From NCBI GenBank assembly GCA_964630775.1, contig CAZVYY010000022.1:7767-71766 (forward strand): DNA of 64,000 nucleotides, read 5' to 3'. This document shows positions 27,175 through 35,946 of the stretch, in pieces. Below the pieces are notes generated by a model that did not search any database, was not told where the DNA came from, and saw only the letters and a program-made list of their open reading frames with translations. How positions within the stretch are numbered: position 1 is the first letter of the stretch; each line of letters begins with the position of its first letter. The position numbers and the translations under genes were made by a program. This DNA comes from Anaeroglomus sp964630775. GTDB taxonomy: Bacteria > Planctomycetota > Phycisphaerae > Sedimentisphaerales > Anaerohalosphaeraceae.

Positions 27175-27993
27175 ATGAGTGATCTATTCAGCGTAAAAGA
27201 TAAATGTGTTGTTGTTACCGGCGGGGCCGGTGTTCTGTGCGGAGGGATTGCCGAAGATCTGGCTGACGCAGGTGCCAAGGTTTGTATTGCCGATTATGAT
27301 GACAAACGGGCCAATAGCCTGGCTCAGAAAATCACGGCCAAAGGCGGCTTTGCCCTGCCAATCAAAATCAATGTGCTGGACAAAAAAGAGGTTGCGGATG
27401 CTTTTCAATGTGCTCTCGATAGTATGGGGCGGATTGATGTACTCATTAACGGCGCCGGCGGCAATAAAAAAGATGCCACCACCTCCGATACGCTGAAGTT
27501 TTTCGATATGCCGGCCGAGGCGATGAAAGCCGTGATTGACCTGAATTTTATGGGTACCCTGCTTCCTTCTCAGGTTTTTGGGCAGTATTTTGCCCAGCAG
27601 AAGAAGGGAATTATCCTGAATATCTCCAGTATGAATGCCTTTCGCCCGCTGACCAAAATATGCGGGTATTCGGCTGCCAAAGCCGCCGTCAGCAACTTTA
27701 CCCAGTGGCTGGCGGTTCATCTGTGCCAGAATTACTCGACCGATATCCGCGTTAATGCGATTGCCCCGGGTTTCTTCCTGACCGAACAAAACCGCTTCCT
27801 GCTGACTGACGAGAAAACCGGCCAACTGACCGCCCGCGGCAAGACTATTCAGGACCATACTCCTATGGGACGTTTTGGTACGCCGGACGAATTATACGGG
27901 GCCGTTCGCTGGCTGATTAGCGACGCGTCCAAATTTGTGACCGGTATTGTTGTTCCAATTGATGGCGGCTTCAGTGCCTTCAGCGGTGTTTAA
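27175..27993 (+). CDS. uxuB: SDR-type D-mannonate oxidoreductase (fructuronate reductase)
   Basis: 272 residues from the ATG at 27175, which has AAGGG upstream; an ATG at 27157 is less likely. Classical short-chain dehydrogenase: nucleotide-binding TGGAGVLCGG, NGAGG, and the catalytic set S152, Y165, K169 (YSAAK). The C terminus TGIVVPIDGGFSAFSGV and NAIAPGFFLTEQNRFLL match, from memory, the SDR-type mannonate oxidoreductases (Bacillus YjmF/UxuB), which interconvert D-fructuronate and D-mannonate with NAD(P)H. Gluconate 5-dehydrogenase is the main alternative. It is followed after 38 bases by the LarA-family gene, and a uronate isomerase lies 3 kb downstream. Confidence 0.8.
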   Translation: MSDLFSVKDKCVVVTGGAGVLCGGIAEDLADAGAKVCIADYDDKRANSLAQKITAKGGFALPIKINVLDKKEVADAFQCALDSMGRIDVLINGAGGNKKDATTSDTLKFFDMPAEAMKAVIDLNFMGTLLPSQVFGQYFAQQKKGIILNISSMNAFRPLTKICGYSAAKAAVSNFTQWLAVHLCQNYSTDIRVNAIAPGFFLTEQNRFLLTDEKTGQLTARGKTIQDHTPMGRFGTPDELYGAVRWLISDASKFVTGIVVPIDGGFSAFSGV

Positions 27994-28031
27994 GCCATTC
28001 TAACGCGGACCTGTTAAAGAAGACATATCAT

Positions 28032-29312
28032 ATGCTGTACTATGCTCGCGGAAGCGAAACAGATCAATTAAACAGTGAAGACCTCAGGCAGGGCCTCTAT
28101 GAAGCCCTGAACAAGCTGGGGCCCAAGCGGAAAGTACTGGCGGTGCCTCCGGACGGAACACGTTTTTATTCCCGTGCCGGGGAACTGACCCGGCTGGCCT
28201 GGCAGTATTACGGCGATAAGATGACCGACATCCTGCCGGCGCTGGGCACGCATTTTGCGATGACTGAGGCCGAAATCAAGCGGATGTTCGGCGATATCCC
28301 GACAACACTGTTCCGCAAGCACGACTGGCGAAACGATATTGTAACCCTGGGACAGGTTCCGGGTGAATTCATCAAACAGGTCAGCGAAGGCAAGCTGGAT
28401 TTTACCTGGCCGGCACAGGTCAATCGTCTGCTGGTTGAAGGCGGATTTGATTTAATTTTATCGCCGGGGCAGGTTGTCCCGCATGAAGTTATCGGCATGG
28501 CCAATTATAATAAAAACATCTTTGTCGGTACCGGCGGTGCGGAAGGGATAAACAAGAGCCATTTTCTGGGCGCTGTCTATGGGATGGAGCGCATCATGGG
28601 TCGAGCCGATACGCCCGTTCGCAAAGTGCTCAATTATGCATCCGACCATTTTGCCAAACACATGCCGATTGTTTATATCCAGACGGTGGTTGAAGCGACA
28701 CACCTGGGCCCGGTTGTTCGGGGGCTCTTTATTGGAGACGATGTCGAATGTTTTAATCGTGCCGCCGCCCTCTCGCTGAAAGTCAATTTCCAGATGCTGG
28801 ATGAGCCGCTTAAAAAGGTCGTGGTCTTTCTGGACCCGCATGAATTCAAAAGCACCTGGCTGGGCAATAAAAGCATCTACCGCACCCGCATGGCCATGGC
28901 TGACGGAGGCGAACTGATTGTTCTGGCTCCCGGTCTCAAGGAATTCGGCGAAGACCCGGAAATCGACCGTCTGATTCGCAAATACGGCTATGTGGGCACA
29001 GATCGGGTCTTAAAGCTGACGCAGGAAAACACGGCGTTACAGAATAATCTCAGTGCTGCGGCTCATCTGATTCATGGCTCCTCCGAGGGTCGATTCAGCA
29101 TCACTTATTGTCCCGGGCAGATTACCCAAAGGGAAATCGAATCGGTCAATTTCCGGTATGCGGATTTAAATGCAATGCTGAAAAAATATAATCCCGAACA
29201 GTTGAAAAATGGATATAATACCGTCAACGGTGAAACTATTTTCTATATTTCCAATCCCGGCATGGGATTGTGGTCATGGAAAAACCGTTTTAAATATACC
29301 CAACGGGTATGA
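28032..29312 (+). CDS. LarA-family nickel-pincer hydroxyacid epimerase, candidate mannonate/gluconate 2-epimerase
   Basis: 426 residues, the full length of the lactate racemase (LarA, DUF2088) family. The key residues are all present: DGTR (D41, R44), the first catalytic His in GTH (H74), the second in PHEVIG (H151), and the cofactor-binding Lys ten residues later (K161), the same spacing as H174/K184 of the Lactobacillus enzyme. These bind and use the nickel pincer nucleotide. Members act on many 2-hydroxyacids; I recall gluconate epimerase activity being reported for some homologues. Sitting between a mannonate-type SDR and 6-phosphogluconate dehydrogenase, the likely reaction is D-mannonate to D-gluconate. 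The LarB, LarC and LarE cofactor makers are not in the window. Confidence 0.85.
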   Translation: MLYYARGSETDQLNSEDLRQGLYEALNKLGPKRKVLAVPPDGTRFYSRAGELTRLAWQYYGDKMTDILPALGTHFAMTEAEIKRMFGDIPTTLFRKHDWRNDIVTLGQVPGEFIKQVSEGKLDFTWPAQVNRLLVEGGFDLILSPGQVVPHEVIGMANYNKNIFVGTGGAEGINKSHFLGAVYGMERIMGRADTPVRKVLNYASDHFAKHMPIVYIQTVVEATHLGPVVRGLFIGDDVECFNRAAALSLKVNFQMLDEPLKKVVVFLDPHEFKSTWLGNKSIYRTRMAMADGGELIVLAPGLKEFGEDPEIDRLIRKYGYVGTDRVLKLTQENTALQNNLSAAAHLIHGSSEGRFSITYCPGQITQREIESVNFRYADLNAMLKKYNPEQLKNGYNTVNGETIFYISNPGMGLWSWKNRFKYTQRV

Positions 29313-29337
29313 TTATTCCGCGACGGCCACAGGCTGT

Positions 29338-29427
29338 TTTATGCCGCGCGTAGTCACAGGGTAACGTTACCCTGCGCAGCCGCGGGGATAAAGCTGTTGC
29401 TGGAAGCTGGCGGCTGAAAGCCTTTTA
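29338..29427 (-). repeat. 90-bp repeat, copy B (inverted partner of copy A)
   Basis: The reverse complement matches 26871-26960 at 79 of 90 positions. It contains the 16-base palindrome AGGGTAACGTTACCCT (29358-29373) and a small hairpin, GCGGCT (29410-29415) with AGCCGC (29427-29432). It lies between the LarA-family gene and gnd. Confidence 0.85.
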
Positions 29428-29462
29428 GCCGCGACGAACCGGGACACTTTAAGTAGGATCAG

Positions 29463-29468
29463 TATAAT
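29463..29468 (+). promoter_or_regulatory. Possible -10 element for gnd
   Basis: A perfect TATAAT sits 33 bases before the gnd ATG, just outside repeat B. No good -35 box is seen 16-18 bases upstream, so this may need an activator. Confidence 0.3.
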
Positions 29469-29501
29469 TAACAATAATCCTTATTTCAGGAGTGATAAAC
29501 A

Positions 29502-30953
29502 ATGTCTAAAGCAGATATCGCAGTCGTCGGTTTGGCGGTGATGGGTGAAAACCTCATCCTGAACATGGAAAGCAAGGGCTTTACGGTGGCCTGTTTCAAC
29601 CGTACCGTGTCCAAAGTGGACGATTTTGTCAATGGCCGGGCCAAAGGCAAAAATATCATCGGATGCAAATCCATCGAAGACCTGGTTGCCAATCTCAAAC
29701 GTCCCCGTAAAGTGATGCTGATGGTCAAGGCCGGGGCTGCGGTGGATGAGTTTATCGACCTGATTTTACCGCATCTGGAAAACGGCGATATTATCATCGA
29801 CGGCGGCAACAGCCACTTCCCCGACACCACCCGCCGCACGCAATACGTGGAAAGCAAAGGCAAACTGTATATTGGCACCGGCGTCTCCGGCGGTGAAGAA
29901 GGCGCCCTGCTGGGGCCGTCGATTATGCCCGGCGGCTCGACTGCGGCCTGGACCTATGTCAAGCCCATCTTCCAGAAAATCTGCGCCAAGACCGACAAAG
30001 GCGAGCCCTGCTGTGACTGGGTCGGTGAAAACGGTGCCGGGCATTTCGTCAAGATGGTCCATAATGGCATCGAATACGGCGATATGCAGATGATCTGCGA
30101 GACCTACCAGATGATGCGGCAAGGCCTGGGGATGACCAATGCCCAGATGCATGAAGTCTTTGCTGACTGGAACAAGGGTGAACTGGGTTCTTATTTGATC
30201 GAAATTACCCGCGACATTCTCGGCTATAAAGACGAGGCCGGTCATTACACCGTCGATACGATTCTGGACACCGCCGGCCAGAAAGGCACCGGCAAATGGA
30301 CTGTTCTTGCGGCCCTTGACAGCGGCCAGCCCCTGACCCTGATTGCTGAAGCGGTATTTGCACGCTGCCTGTCGGCTATCAAAGAAGAACGTGTTGCCGC
30401 GGCGAAAGTACTCAACGGCCCCAAAGAAAAATTTCTCGGCGACAAGGCCACTTTTGTCAATGACCTGCGTCAAGCCCTGTATGCCTCCAAAATCGTCAGC
30501 TATGCCCAGGGATACCAACTGATGCGTGCGGCGGCTGCCGAATACAAGTGGAATTTGAATTACGGAGGCATCGCCCTGATGTGGCGCGGCGGCTGTATTA
30601 TTCGCTCGGTCTTTCTCGGTAAAATCAAGGACGCCTTTGACCGCAATCCGAATCTGAACAACCTTCTGCTGGACCCGTTCTTCAAAGAGGCCGTGGAAAA
30701 GGCCCAGTCCAGCTGGCGTCGGGTGGTTACTGAAGCCGTACGAATGGGGATTGCCATTCCGGCCATCAGTGCGGCGCTGTCTTATTTTGACGGATATCGC
30801 AGTGCGATTCTGCCGGCCAATCTGCTGCAGGCCCAGCGCGATTACTTCGGCGCCCACACGTATGAACGCACTGACAAGCCCAGAGGTCAGTTCTTCCATA
30901 CCAACTGGACCGGTCGCGGCGGGAATACGGCAGCGTCAACCTATTCTGTCTAA
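29502..30953 (+). CDS. gnd: 6-phosphogluconate dehydrogenase, decarboxylating
   Basis: 483 residues; AGGAG upstream. The N-terminal Rossmann domain reads VVGLAVMGENLILNMESKG with NRT after the second strand, the pattern of NADP-using enzymes. The family signature IIDGGNSHFPDTTRR, the catalytic block GAGHFVKMVHNGIEYGDMQ and the C-terminal RDYFGAHTYER region are intact. It oxidises 6-phosphogluconate to ribulose 5-phosphate and carbon dioxide. Its place next to the SDR and LarA-family genes, rather than beside zwf, suggests a job in sugar-acid catabolism. It is separated from them by repeat B and has a strong terminator. Confidence 0.96.
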   Translation: MSKADIAVVGLAVMGENLILNMESKGFTVACFNRTVSKVDDFVNGRAKGKNIIGCKSIEDLVANLKRPRKVMLMVKAGAAVDEFIDLILPHLENGDIIIDGGNSHFPDTTRRTQYVESKGKLYIGTGVSGGEEGALLGPSIMPGGSTAAWTYVKPIFQKICAKTDKGEPCCDWVGENGAGHFVKMVHNGIEYGDMQMICETYQMMRQGLGMTNAQMHEVFADWNKGELGSYLIEITRDILGYKDEAGHYTVDTILDTAGQKGTGKWTVLAALDSGQPLTLIAEAVFARCLSAIKEERVAAAKVLNGPKEKFLGDKATFVNDLRQALYASKIVSYAQGYQLMRAAAAEYKWNLNYGGIALMWRGGCIIRSVFLGKIKDAFDRNPNLNNLLLDPFFKEAVEKAQSSWRRVVTEAVRMGIAIPAISAALSYFDGYRSAILPANLLQAQRDYFGAHTYERTDKPRGQFFHTNWTGRGGNTAASTYSV

Positions 30954-30966
30954 GTGAATCCAACTG

Positions 30967-30992
30967 AGGCCCCGTTCTGCGGGGCCTTTTAC
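30967..30992 (+). terminator. Rho-independent terminator of gnd
   Basis: AGGCCCCG (30967-30974) pairs perfectly with CGGGGCCT (30980-30987) around TTCTG, followed by TTT and a pyrimidine-rich tail. It lies only about 40 bases before the uronate isomerase start. Confidence 0.85.
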
Positions 30993-31030
30993 TTCTTCCT
31001 GAGTTGGGTGGCCCATTGCGGAGCATGACA

Positions 31031-32446
31031 ATGACTTATATGCATGATAATTTTCTGCTGCACAACAAAACGGCAGAATACCTCTATCACGAACACGCCG
31101 TGAAAATGCCGATTTACGATTACCACTGCCATTTGCCCGCGGCTCAGATTGCCGAAGACAAGCGATTTGAGAATCTAACGGCGATCTGGCTGGCCGGAGA
31201 TCATTATAAATGGCGAGCCATGCGTACCAATGGTATCGATGAAAAATATATCACCGGCCCTGCCTCGGATTTCGATAAGTTTCAGAAATGGGCTGAAACG
31301 GTGCCTTACTGTCTCCGCAATCCGCTGTATCACTGGACACATCTGGAACTGAAAAAGCCGTTCGGCATCACTGACAAAGTCCTGAATTCGGACACCGCCA
31401 AAACCATCTATGACACCTGCAGCGAGAAGCTCCAGACAACCGCTTTCAGTGCCCGCAATATCATGCGAAGCTGGAATGTCAAGCTGGTCTGCACCACCGA
31501 AGACCCCACCGATACGCTCGATTATCATCTGGCCATCCGCAAAAGCGGTTTTGAAATCGCAGTCCACACCGCATGGCGGCCGGATAAAGCGATGGCCGTG
31601 GATAACCCCGCCCTGTTCAATACCTGGACGGACAAACTGGCGGCCTTGACAAACACCAACATCAGGGACTTTGACAGCTTCTTATCGGCGATTCGCAAGC
31701 GGCAGGAATATTTCCACGCCAACGGCTGCCGTGTTTCCGATCACGGTCTCGATAAGATATATGCGAATGATTATAACGAAGCCGAAATCAAGGGCATCTT
31801 CGACAAAGTCCGCTGCGGCAAATCAATTACCGCACAGCAGGTCGAGCTGTTCAAATCCGCCATGCTGTATGAGTTATGCCTGATGAACGCCGAAAAAGGC
31901 TGGACCCAGCAATTCCACCTGGGCGTCCTTCGCAATAATAACAGCCGGATGTTTGCCAAACTCGGGCCGGATACCGGCTTTGATTCGATTGGTGATTTTA
32001 ATCTGGCCGCCCCTATGGTTAAGCTCTTTGATCGGCTCGACAGCCGAAACAGTCTGTGCAAGACCATTCTGTATAACATCAATCCCAAGGACAACGAAGT
32101 CATGGCCACCATGCTGGGCAATTTCCAGGACGGCTCCTGCCCCGGCAAAATGCAATTCGGCTCGGGCTGGTGGTTCCTCGACCAGATGGACGGCATGATC
32201 AAACAGATGAATGCATTGTCGAACCTGGGACTGTTGAGCCGTTTTATCGGGATGCTGACCGATTCCCGCAGTTTCCTGTCCTACTCCAGGCATGAATATT
32301 TCCGCCGAATCCTCTGTAACCTGCTGGGCGAGGAAGTGGAAAAAGGATTCTGGCCGAGCGACAAGAAATGGCTCGGCCAGATAGTCGAAGATATCTGCTA
32401 TAATAACGCCCGGCATTATTTTGATATGACGCTCCCGAGCGTCTGA
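31031..32446 (+). CDS. uxaC: Glucuronate/galacturonate isomerase
   Basis: 471 residues from the ATG at 31031, chosen because GGAG lies 8 bases upstream and the length then matches the E. coli enzyme (470). Family features: the HxH metal motif in YDYHCHLP, RTNGIDEKYITG, and the long body ending TLPSV. It converts D-glucuronate to D-fructuronate and D-galacturonate to D-tagaturonate in the cytoplasm, the entry step for uronates released from pectin. It follows gnd after a terminator, so it needs read-through or a promoter inside the gnd end. Its product is the substrate of the SDR upstream. Confidence 0.95.
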   Translation: MTYMHDNFLLHNKTAEYLYHEHAVKMPIYDYHCHLPAAQIAEDKRFENLTAIWLAGDHYKWRAMRTNGIDEKYITGPASDFDKFQKWAETVPYCLRNPLYHWTHLELKKPFGITDKVLNSDTAKTIYDTCSEKLQTTAFSARNIMRSWNVKLVCTTEDPTDTLDYHLAIRKSGFEIAVHTAWRPDKAMAVDNPALFNTWTDKLAALTNTNIRDFDSFLSAIRKRQEYFHANGCRVSDHGLDKIYANDYNEAEIKGIFDKVRCGKSITAQQVELFKSAMLYELCLMNAEKGWTQQFHLGVLRNNNSRMFAKLGPDTGFDSIGDFNLAAPMVKLFDRLDSRNSLCKTILYNINPKDNEVMATMLGNFQDGSCPGKMQFGSGWWFLDQMDGMIKQMNALSNLGLLSRFIGMLTDSRSFLSYSRHEYFRRILCNLLGEEVEKGFWPSDKKWLGQIVEDICYNNARHYFDMTLPSV

Positions 32447-32470
32447 GGCGTGCCTGGTAATGCCTGTTGA

Positions 32471-33748
32471 TTATTTTTCGTGGGCAATCAGGTCTTCGTA
32501 CGTCTGACGACGGCGAATTACGGTAAACTGATCGCCATCCACCAGCACTTCCGGCAGCAGCGGTCGGGCGTTATAATTACTGCTCATGGTATAACCGTAG
32601 GCTCCGGCCGTGAAAATCGAAATCAAATCGCCGCGTTGGACCGCAGGCAGCGGACGTTCTTTCGCAAAGAAATCCGCACCTTCACAGATCGGCCCGACAA
32701 TATCAACCTGCTTACAGCCTTCCGGATTCAGATGGCGGAATTTCTTTGGCGGCACCAGTGACGGATCCACCTGGGCAGGCCAGATAAAATGGAATGCATC
32801 ATAGAGCGGCGGACGAATCAGATCGTTCATGCCCGCATCCACAATGACAAATTTCTTCTTGCCGCCCTGCTTCAGATACAAGACCCGTGTCAGCAGGATG
32901 GCGGAGTTGGCTGCAATGCTTGCACCTGGCTCAAGAATCAGCTTCAGCCCCTTATTTTTAATCAGCGGGACAATCACGCCGGCGTAGTCGCTGGCCGAAG
33001 GAGCGGTTGACGTTTCATAATCGGCACCATAGCCGCCGCCCATATCGAGCGCCTCGATGGTGAATCCATCCGCCCGCAGTTCGTCAATCAATTTGACCGT
33101 CTTCTGTAAAGCCTCGGCATACGGCTGAACGGATTTGCCCGCCGAACCCAGATGCACATGGACCGCACAAAGCTGGACGGTGCCGTTCTTGCCGTATTTG
33201 TTGAAAACCTGCCGGGCCCGCTCAATATCCACACCAAACTTGGATTCTTTTTTACCGGTGGTGGTATAAGTATGCGTGCGGGGGTCCACATCGGGATTAA
33301 CCCGCAGCGCCGCTTTGGGGGTTTTGCCGAGGTTGCGGGAAATGGTAATCAGATTTTCCAGTTCCGCTTCGGATTCGATATTAAAATAACCAATCGGGGC
33401 ATTCAGGGCCTCGATGATTTCCTTGTCGGTCTTGCCAACACCCGCATAGACGATTTTCGTTGTATTAATGCCGGTTTGTTTTGCCCGGAACAACTCGCCT
33501 CCGCTGACAATATCAAACCCACTGCCGGCCTCCGCAAGCACCTTGAGGATGTGAATGTTGGAACAGGCTTTGATCGAATAACAAATCAGCGTATCCAGCC
33601 CGGAAAACGCCTCTTTGATGCGATTAAAATGGCCCAGAAAAGTGGCCTTGCTGTAAATATAGACCGGCGTGCCGACCGCTTCAGCGATTTTCTCGACAGC
33701 CACATTTTCCGCGTACAATTTACCTTGTTTATATCCGAAATAATCCAT
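32471..33748 (-). CDS. lysA: Diaminopimelate decarboxylase
   Basis: 425 residues, a fold-III PLP enzyme. The PLP lysine is in CYSIKACSN (K60), and the substrate-side Cys is in GPICEGADFFAKER. The glycine-rich phosphate loop MGGGYGADYE and the EPGASIAANS block are intact. It makes lysine from meso-diaminopimelate. It is convergent with uxaC (24 bases between stops) and divergent from ligA. No lysine riboswitch is visible in the short upstream region. Confidence 0.96.
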   Translation of the reverse strand: MDYFGYKQGKLYAENVAVEKIAEAVGTPVYIYSKATFLGHFNRIKEAFSGLDTLICYSIKACSNIHILKVLAEAGSGFDIVSGGELFRAKQTGINTTKIVYAGVGKTDKEIIEALNAPIGYFNIESEAELENLITISRNLGKTPKAALRVNPDVDPRTHTYTTTGKKESKFGVDIERARQVFNKYGKNGTVQLCAVHVHLGSAGKSVQPYAEALQKTVKLIDELRADGFTIEALDMGGGYGADYETSTAPSASDYAGVIVPLIKNKGLKLILEPGASIAANSAILLTRVLYLKQGGKKKFVIVDAGMNDLIRPPLYDAFHFIWPAQVDPSLVPPKKFRHLNPEGCKQVDIVGPICEGADFFAKERPLPAVQRGDLISIFTAGAYGYTMSSNYNARPLLPEVLVDGDQFTVIRRRQTYEDLIAHEK

Positions 33749-33787
33749 ATTTAGTCCTTTAATTTATCTATCTTGATAGAATTTTGT

Positions 33788-33815
33788 AGTATATCGTTTT
33801 TCTCGTTGGAGGCAA
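33788..33815 (-). promoter_or_regulatory. Promoter candidate for lysA
   Basis: On the minus strand, TTGCCT (33815-33810), 16 bases, TATACT (33793-33788), about 40 bases before the lysA ATG. A small palindrome, CTATCTTGATAG (33768-33779), lies in the leader. Confidence 0.45.
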
Positions 33816-33856
33816 GACCTCATTTGTCTAAAGTCTCAATTCCTATCAAGAAAAGG

Positions 33857-33885
33857 CTGTAACAGAACGTCAATTCAGGTATAAT
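33857..33885 (+). promoter_or_regulatory. Promoter candidate for ligA
   Basis: CTGTAA (33857-33862), 17 bases, then a perfect TATAAT (33880-33885), 60 bases before the ligA ATG. The -35 match is weak. Confidence 0.4.
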
Positions 33886-33945
33886 TGATTGCTTGAATCG
33901 AGCACGAAAAAATGTGTTTATATTACAAGACAATAGTACTCCACT

Positions 33946-35946
33946 ATGAAGACAAAGGCCAACGAACAGATTGAGCAACTCCGCGCGACGCTTCGCCGGC
34001 ACGATTATCTGTATTATGTCCTGAACCGGCCGGAGATTTCCGACCAGCAGTACGACACGTTATTCGCTGAACTCAAACAACTCGAGACCGAATATCCGGA
34101 ATTTATCACGGCGGATTCCCCTACCCAGCGTGTCTCGGAACGCCCCATCGAAGGTTTTGCCCAGGTTCAGCACAGTGTACCGATGCTCAGTATCGACAAT
34201 ACTTACAGCGACCAGGAACTGCGGGAATTTGATAAACGCATCCGCAAGGGGCTGGAGTCGGACGATTTTGAGTATGTTGTTGAACTGAAAATCGATGGGC
34301 TGGCCATCAGCCTGCATTATGAATCCGGCCGGCTCGTTACCGCCGCCACACGCGGCGACGGACGGACAGGCGATGATGTTACGGCCAACATTCGAACCAT
34401 CCGGGCCGTCCCTCTGGAACTGATGAATTCCCAAAGCTGCCCCGATGTATTGGAGGTTCGCGGGGAGGTCTATATGCCTAAAAAGGCCTTTTCCGAACTG
34501 AATAAGGCAAAGATTGAAGCCGGTGAACCGGAGTTTGCCAATCCTCGCAATGCGGCCGCAGGCTCTTTGAAATTGCTGGATGCCCGGATTACCGCGACAC
34601 GCAAGCTGTCGTTTTTTGCTTATTCGCTGGGCCAAGTCAGTTCTCCGCTGGCTCAGACCCACTGGGATTCGCTCGAGAAATTAAAAGCCCTTGGCCTGCC
34701 GACTAATCCGCATACCACAAAAGCCAAAGATATCGAAGAGGTCATTCGAATATGCGATTCATGGGCGGATAAAAAAGACAAGCTGGAGTATGCCGTGGAC
34801 GGGATGGTCATCAAACTCAACCGTTATGACCAACAGGATACTCTCGGCATGACCGGCCGCAGCCCGCGATGGTGCATTGCCTATAAATTCCCCGCCGAAC
34901 AGGCTGAAACGGTTGTCGAGTCCATTGAAGTCCAGGTCGGCAAGACCGGCACGCTGACCCCGGTCGCCAATCTGAGACCCGTCAAACTGGCCGGAACGAC
35001 GGTCAAACGGGCCAGTCTGCATAATTTTGACATGCTGAGCAGACTGGATGTCCGCTGCGGCGACACCGTCATCATCGAAAAGGCAGGCGAAATCATTCCG
35101 CAGGTGGTTTCTGTCAAACACAAACAACGAAATCTGTTTGACAGCAAGCCTTTTGCGATTCCCACGAGCTGCCCGGCCTGCGGAGGACCGGTTCGAAAAG
35201 ACGACAATGGCGTTTTTATCCGCTGTATCAATACACAATGCCCTGCCATACTCAAAGAACGACTGATTTATTTTGTCGGCAAAGGCCAGATGGATATTGA
35301 CAATCTCGGCCCCGCCCTCATCGAACAGCTTGTCGATAAAAAACTGGTCAAAACATTCGCCGATATCTACAAATTGACTTTTGGGCAGCTTGTTCAAATG
35401 GAACGCATGGGCGATAAAAGTGCGGCCAATGTGATGGAAAGCATTGAACAAAGCAAAACTCGTCCGTTGTGGCGTTTGATTGCATCGCTGGGCATTCGCA
35501 ATATCGGCGGTCAGACGGCCCAGATACTGGCCGAGGAATTCGGTTCGCTGGAAGCCTTGATGGATGCTGATATTGAACGATTGCAGACCATCGAACAGAT
35601 TGGCCCTGTCGTTGCCCAGAGTGTATATGATTATTTTCATGATCCGGAAAATATTCAGGTGATTCACGGTATGCTGGACGCCGGCGTTCAGCCCGGCGCA
35701 ACGGCAAAGAAAGCCAGCAATAAGCTCGAAGGTCAGATCGTTGTCGTTACCGGAACGCTCAGAAACTACTCCCGTCAGTCTATCGAACAGGCCATCAAAG
35801 ACCACGGCGGGAAACCAGCCGGCTCGGTCAGCAAAAAAACATCATTTGTACTTGCTGGCGAAAACGCCGGCAGCAAGCTGGAAAAAGCCCGCGAACTGGG
35901 CATCGAAATCATCGACGAAGACGAATTTCAGAGGCGCATCCAATGA
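33946..35946 (+). CDS. ligA: NAD-dependent DNA ligase
   Basis: 666 residues, full length. The adenylated lysine is in ELKIDGLAIS (K115). The domains follow the usual order: Ia/adenylation, OB-fold (TGTLTPVANLRPV), a four-Cys zinc finger (CPACGG ... CINTQCPA), helix-hairpin-helix repeats around GIRNIGGQTAQILAEEFGS and a C-terminal BRCT domain (about 590-666). It seals nicks in replication and repair. Its stop overlaps the ribD start by 4 bases. Confidence 0.97.
   Translation: MKTKANEQIEQLRATLRRHDYLYYVLNRPEISDQQYDTLFAELKQLETEYPEFITADSPTQRVSERPIEGFAQVQHSVPMLSIDNTYSDQELREFDKRIRKGLESDDFEYVVELKIDGLAISLHYESGRLVTAATRGDGRTGDDVTANIRTIRAVPLELMNSQSCPDVLEVRGEVYMPKKAFSELNKAKIEAGEPEFANPRNAAAGSLKLLDARITATRKLSFFAYSLGQVSSPLAQTHWDSLEKLKALGLPTNPHTTKAKDIEEVIRICDSWADKKDKLEYAVDGMVIKLNRYDQQDTLGMTGRSPRWCIAYKFPAEQAETVVESIEVQVGKTGTLTPVANLRPVKLAGTTVKRASLHNFDMLSRLDVRCGDTVIIEKAGEIIPQVVSVKHKQRNLFDSKPFAIPTSCPACGGPVRKDDNGVFIRCINTQCPAILKERLIYFVGKGQMDIDNLGPALIEQLVDKKLVKTFADIYKLTFGQLVQMERMGDKSAANVMESIEQSKTRPLWRLIASLGIRNIGGQTAQILAEEFGSLEALMDADIERLQTIEQIGPVVAQSVYDYFHDPENIQVIHGMLDAGVQPGATAKKASNKLEGQIVVVTGTLRNYSRQSIEQAIKDHGGKPAGSVSKKTSFVLAGENAGSKLEKARELGIEIIDEDEFQRRIQ

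Noticed and set aside
29766..30899. Long open frame of 377 codons antisense to gnd
   Set aside because: It lies wholly opposite a strongly conserved gene, has no recognisable domain and no ribosome-binding site. Similar antisense frames at 21873-22859 and 34759-35805 were rejected for the same reason.
33749..33945. Lysine riboswitch upstream of lysA
   Set aside because: The leader before lysA is only about 35-40 bases from the predicted start and shows just one small palindrome.
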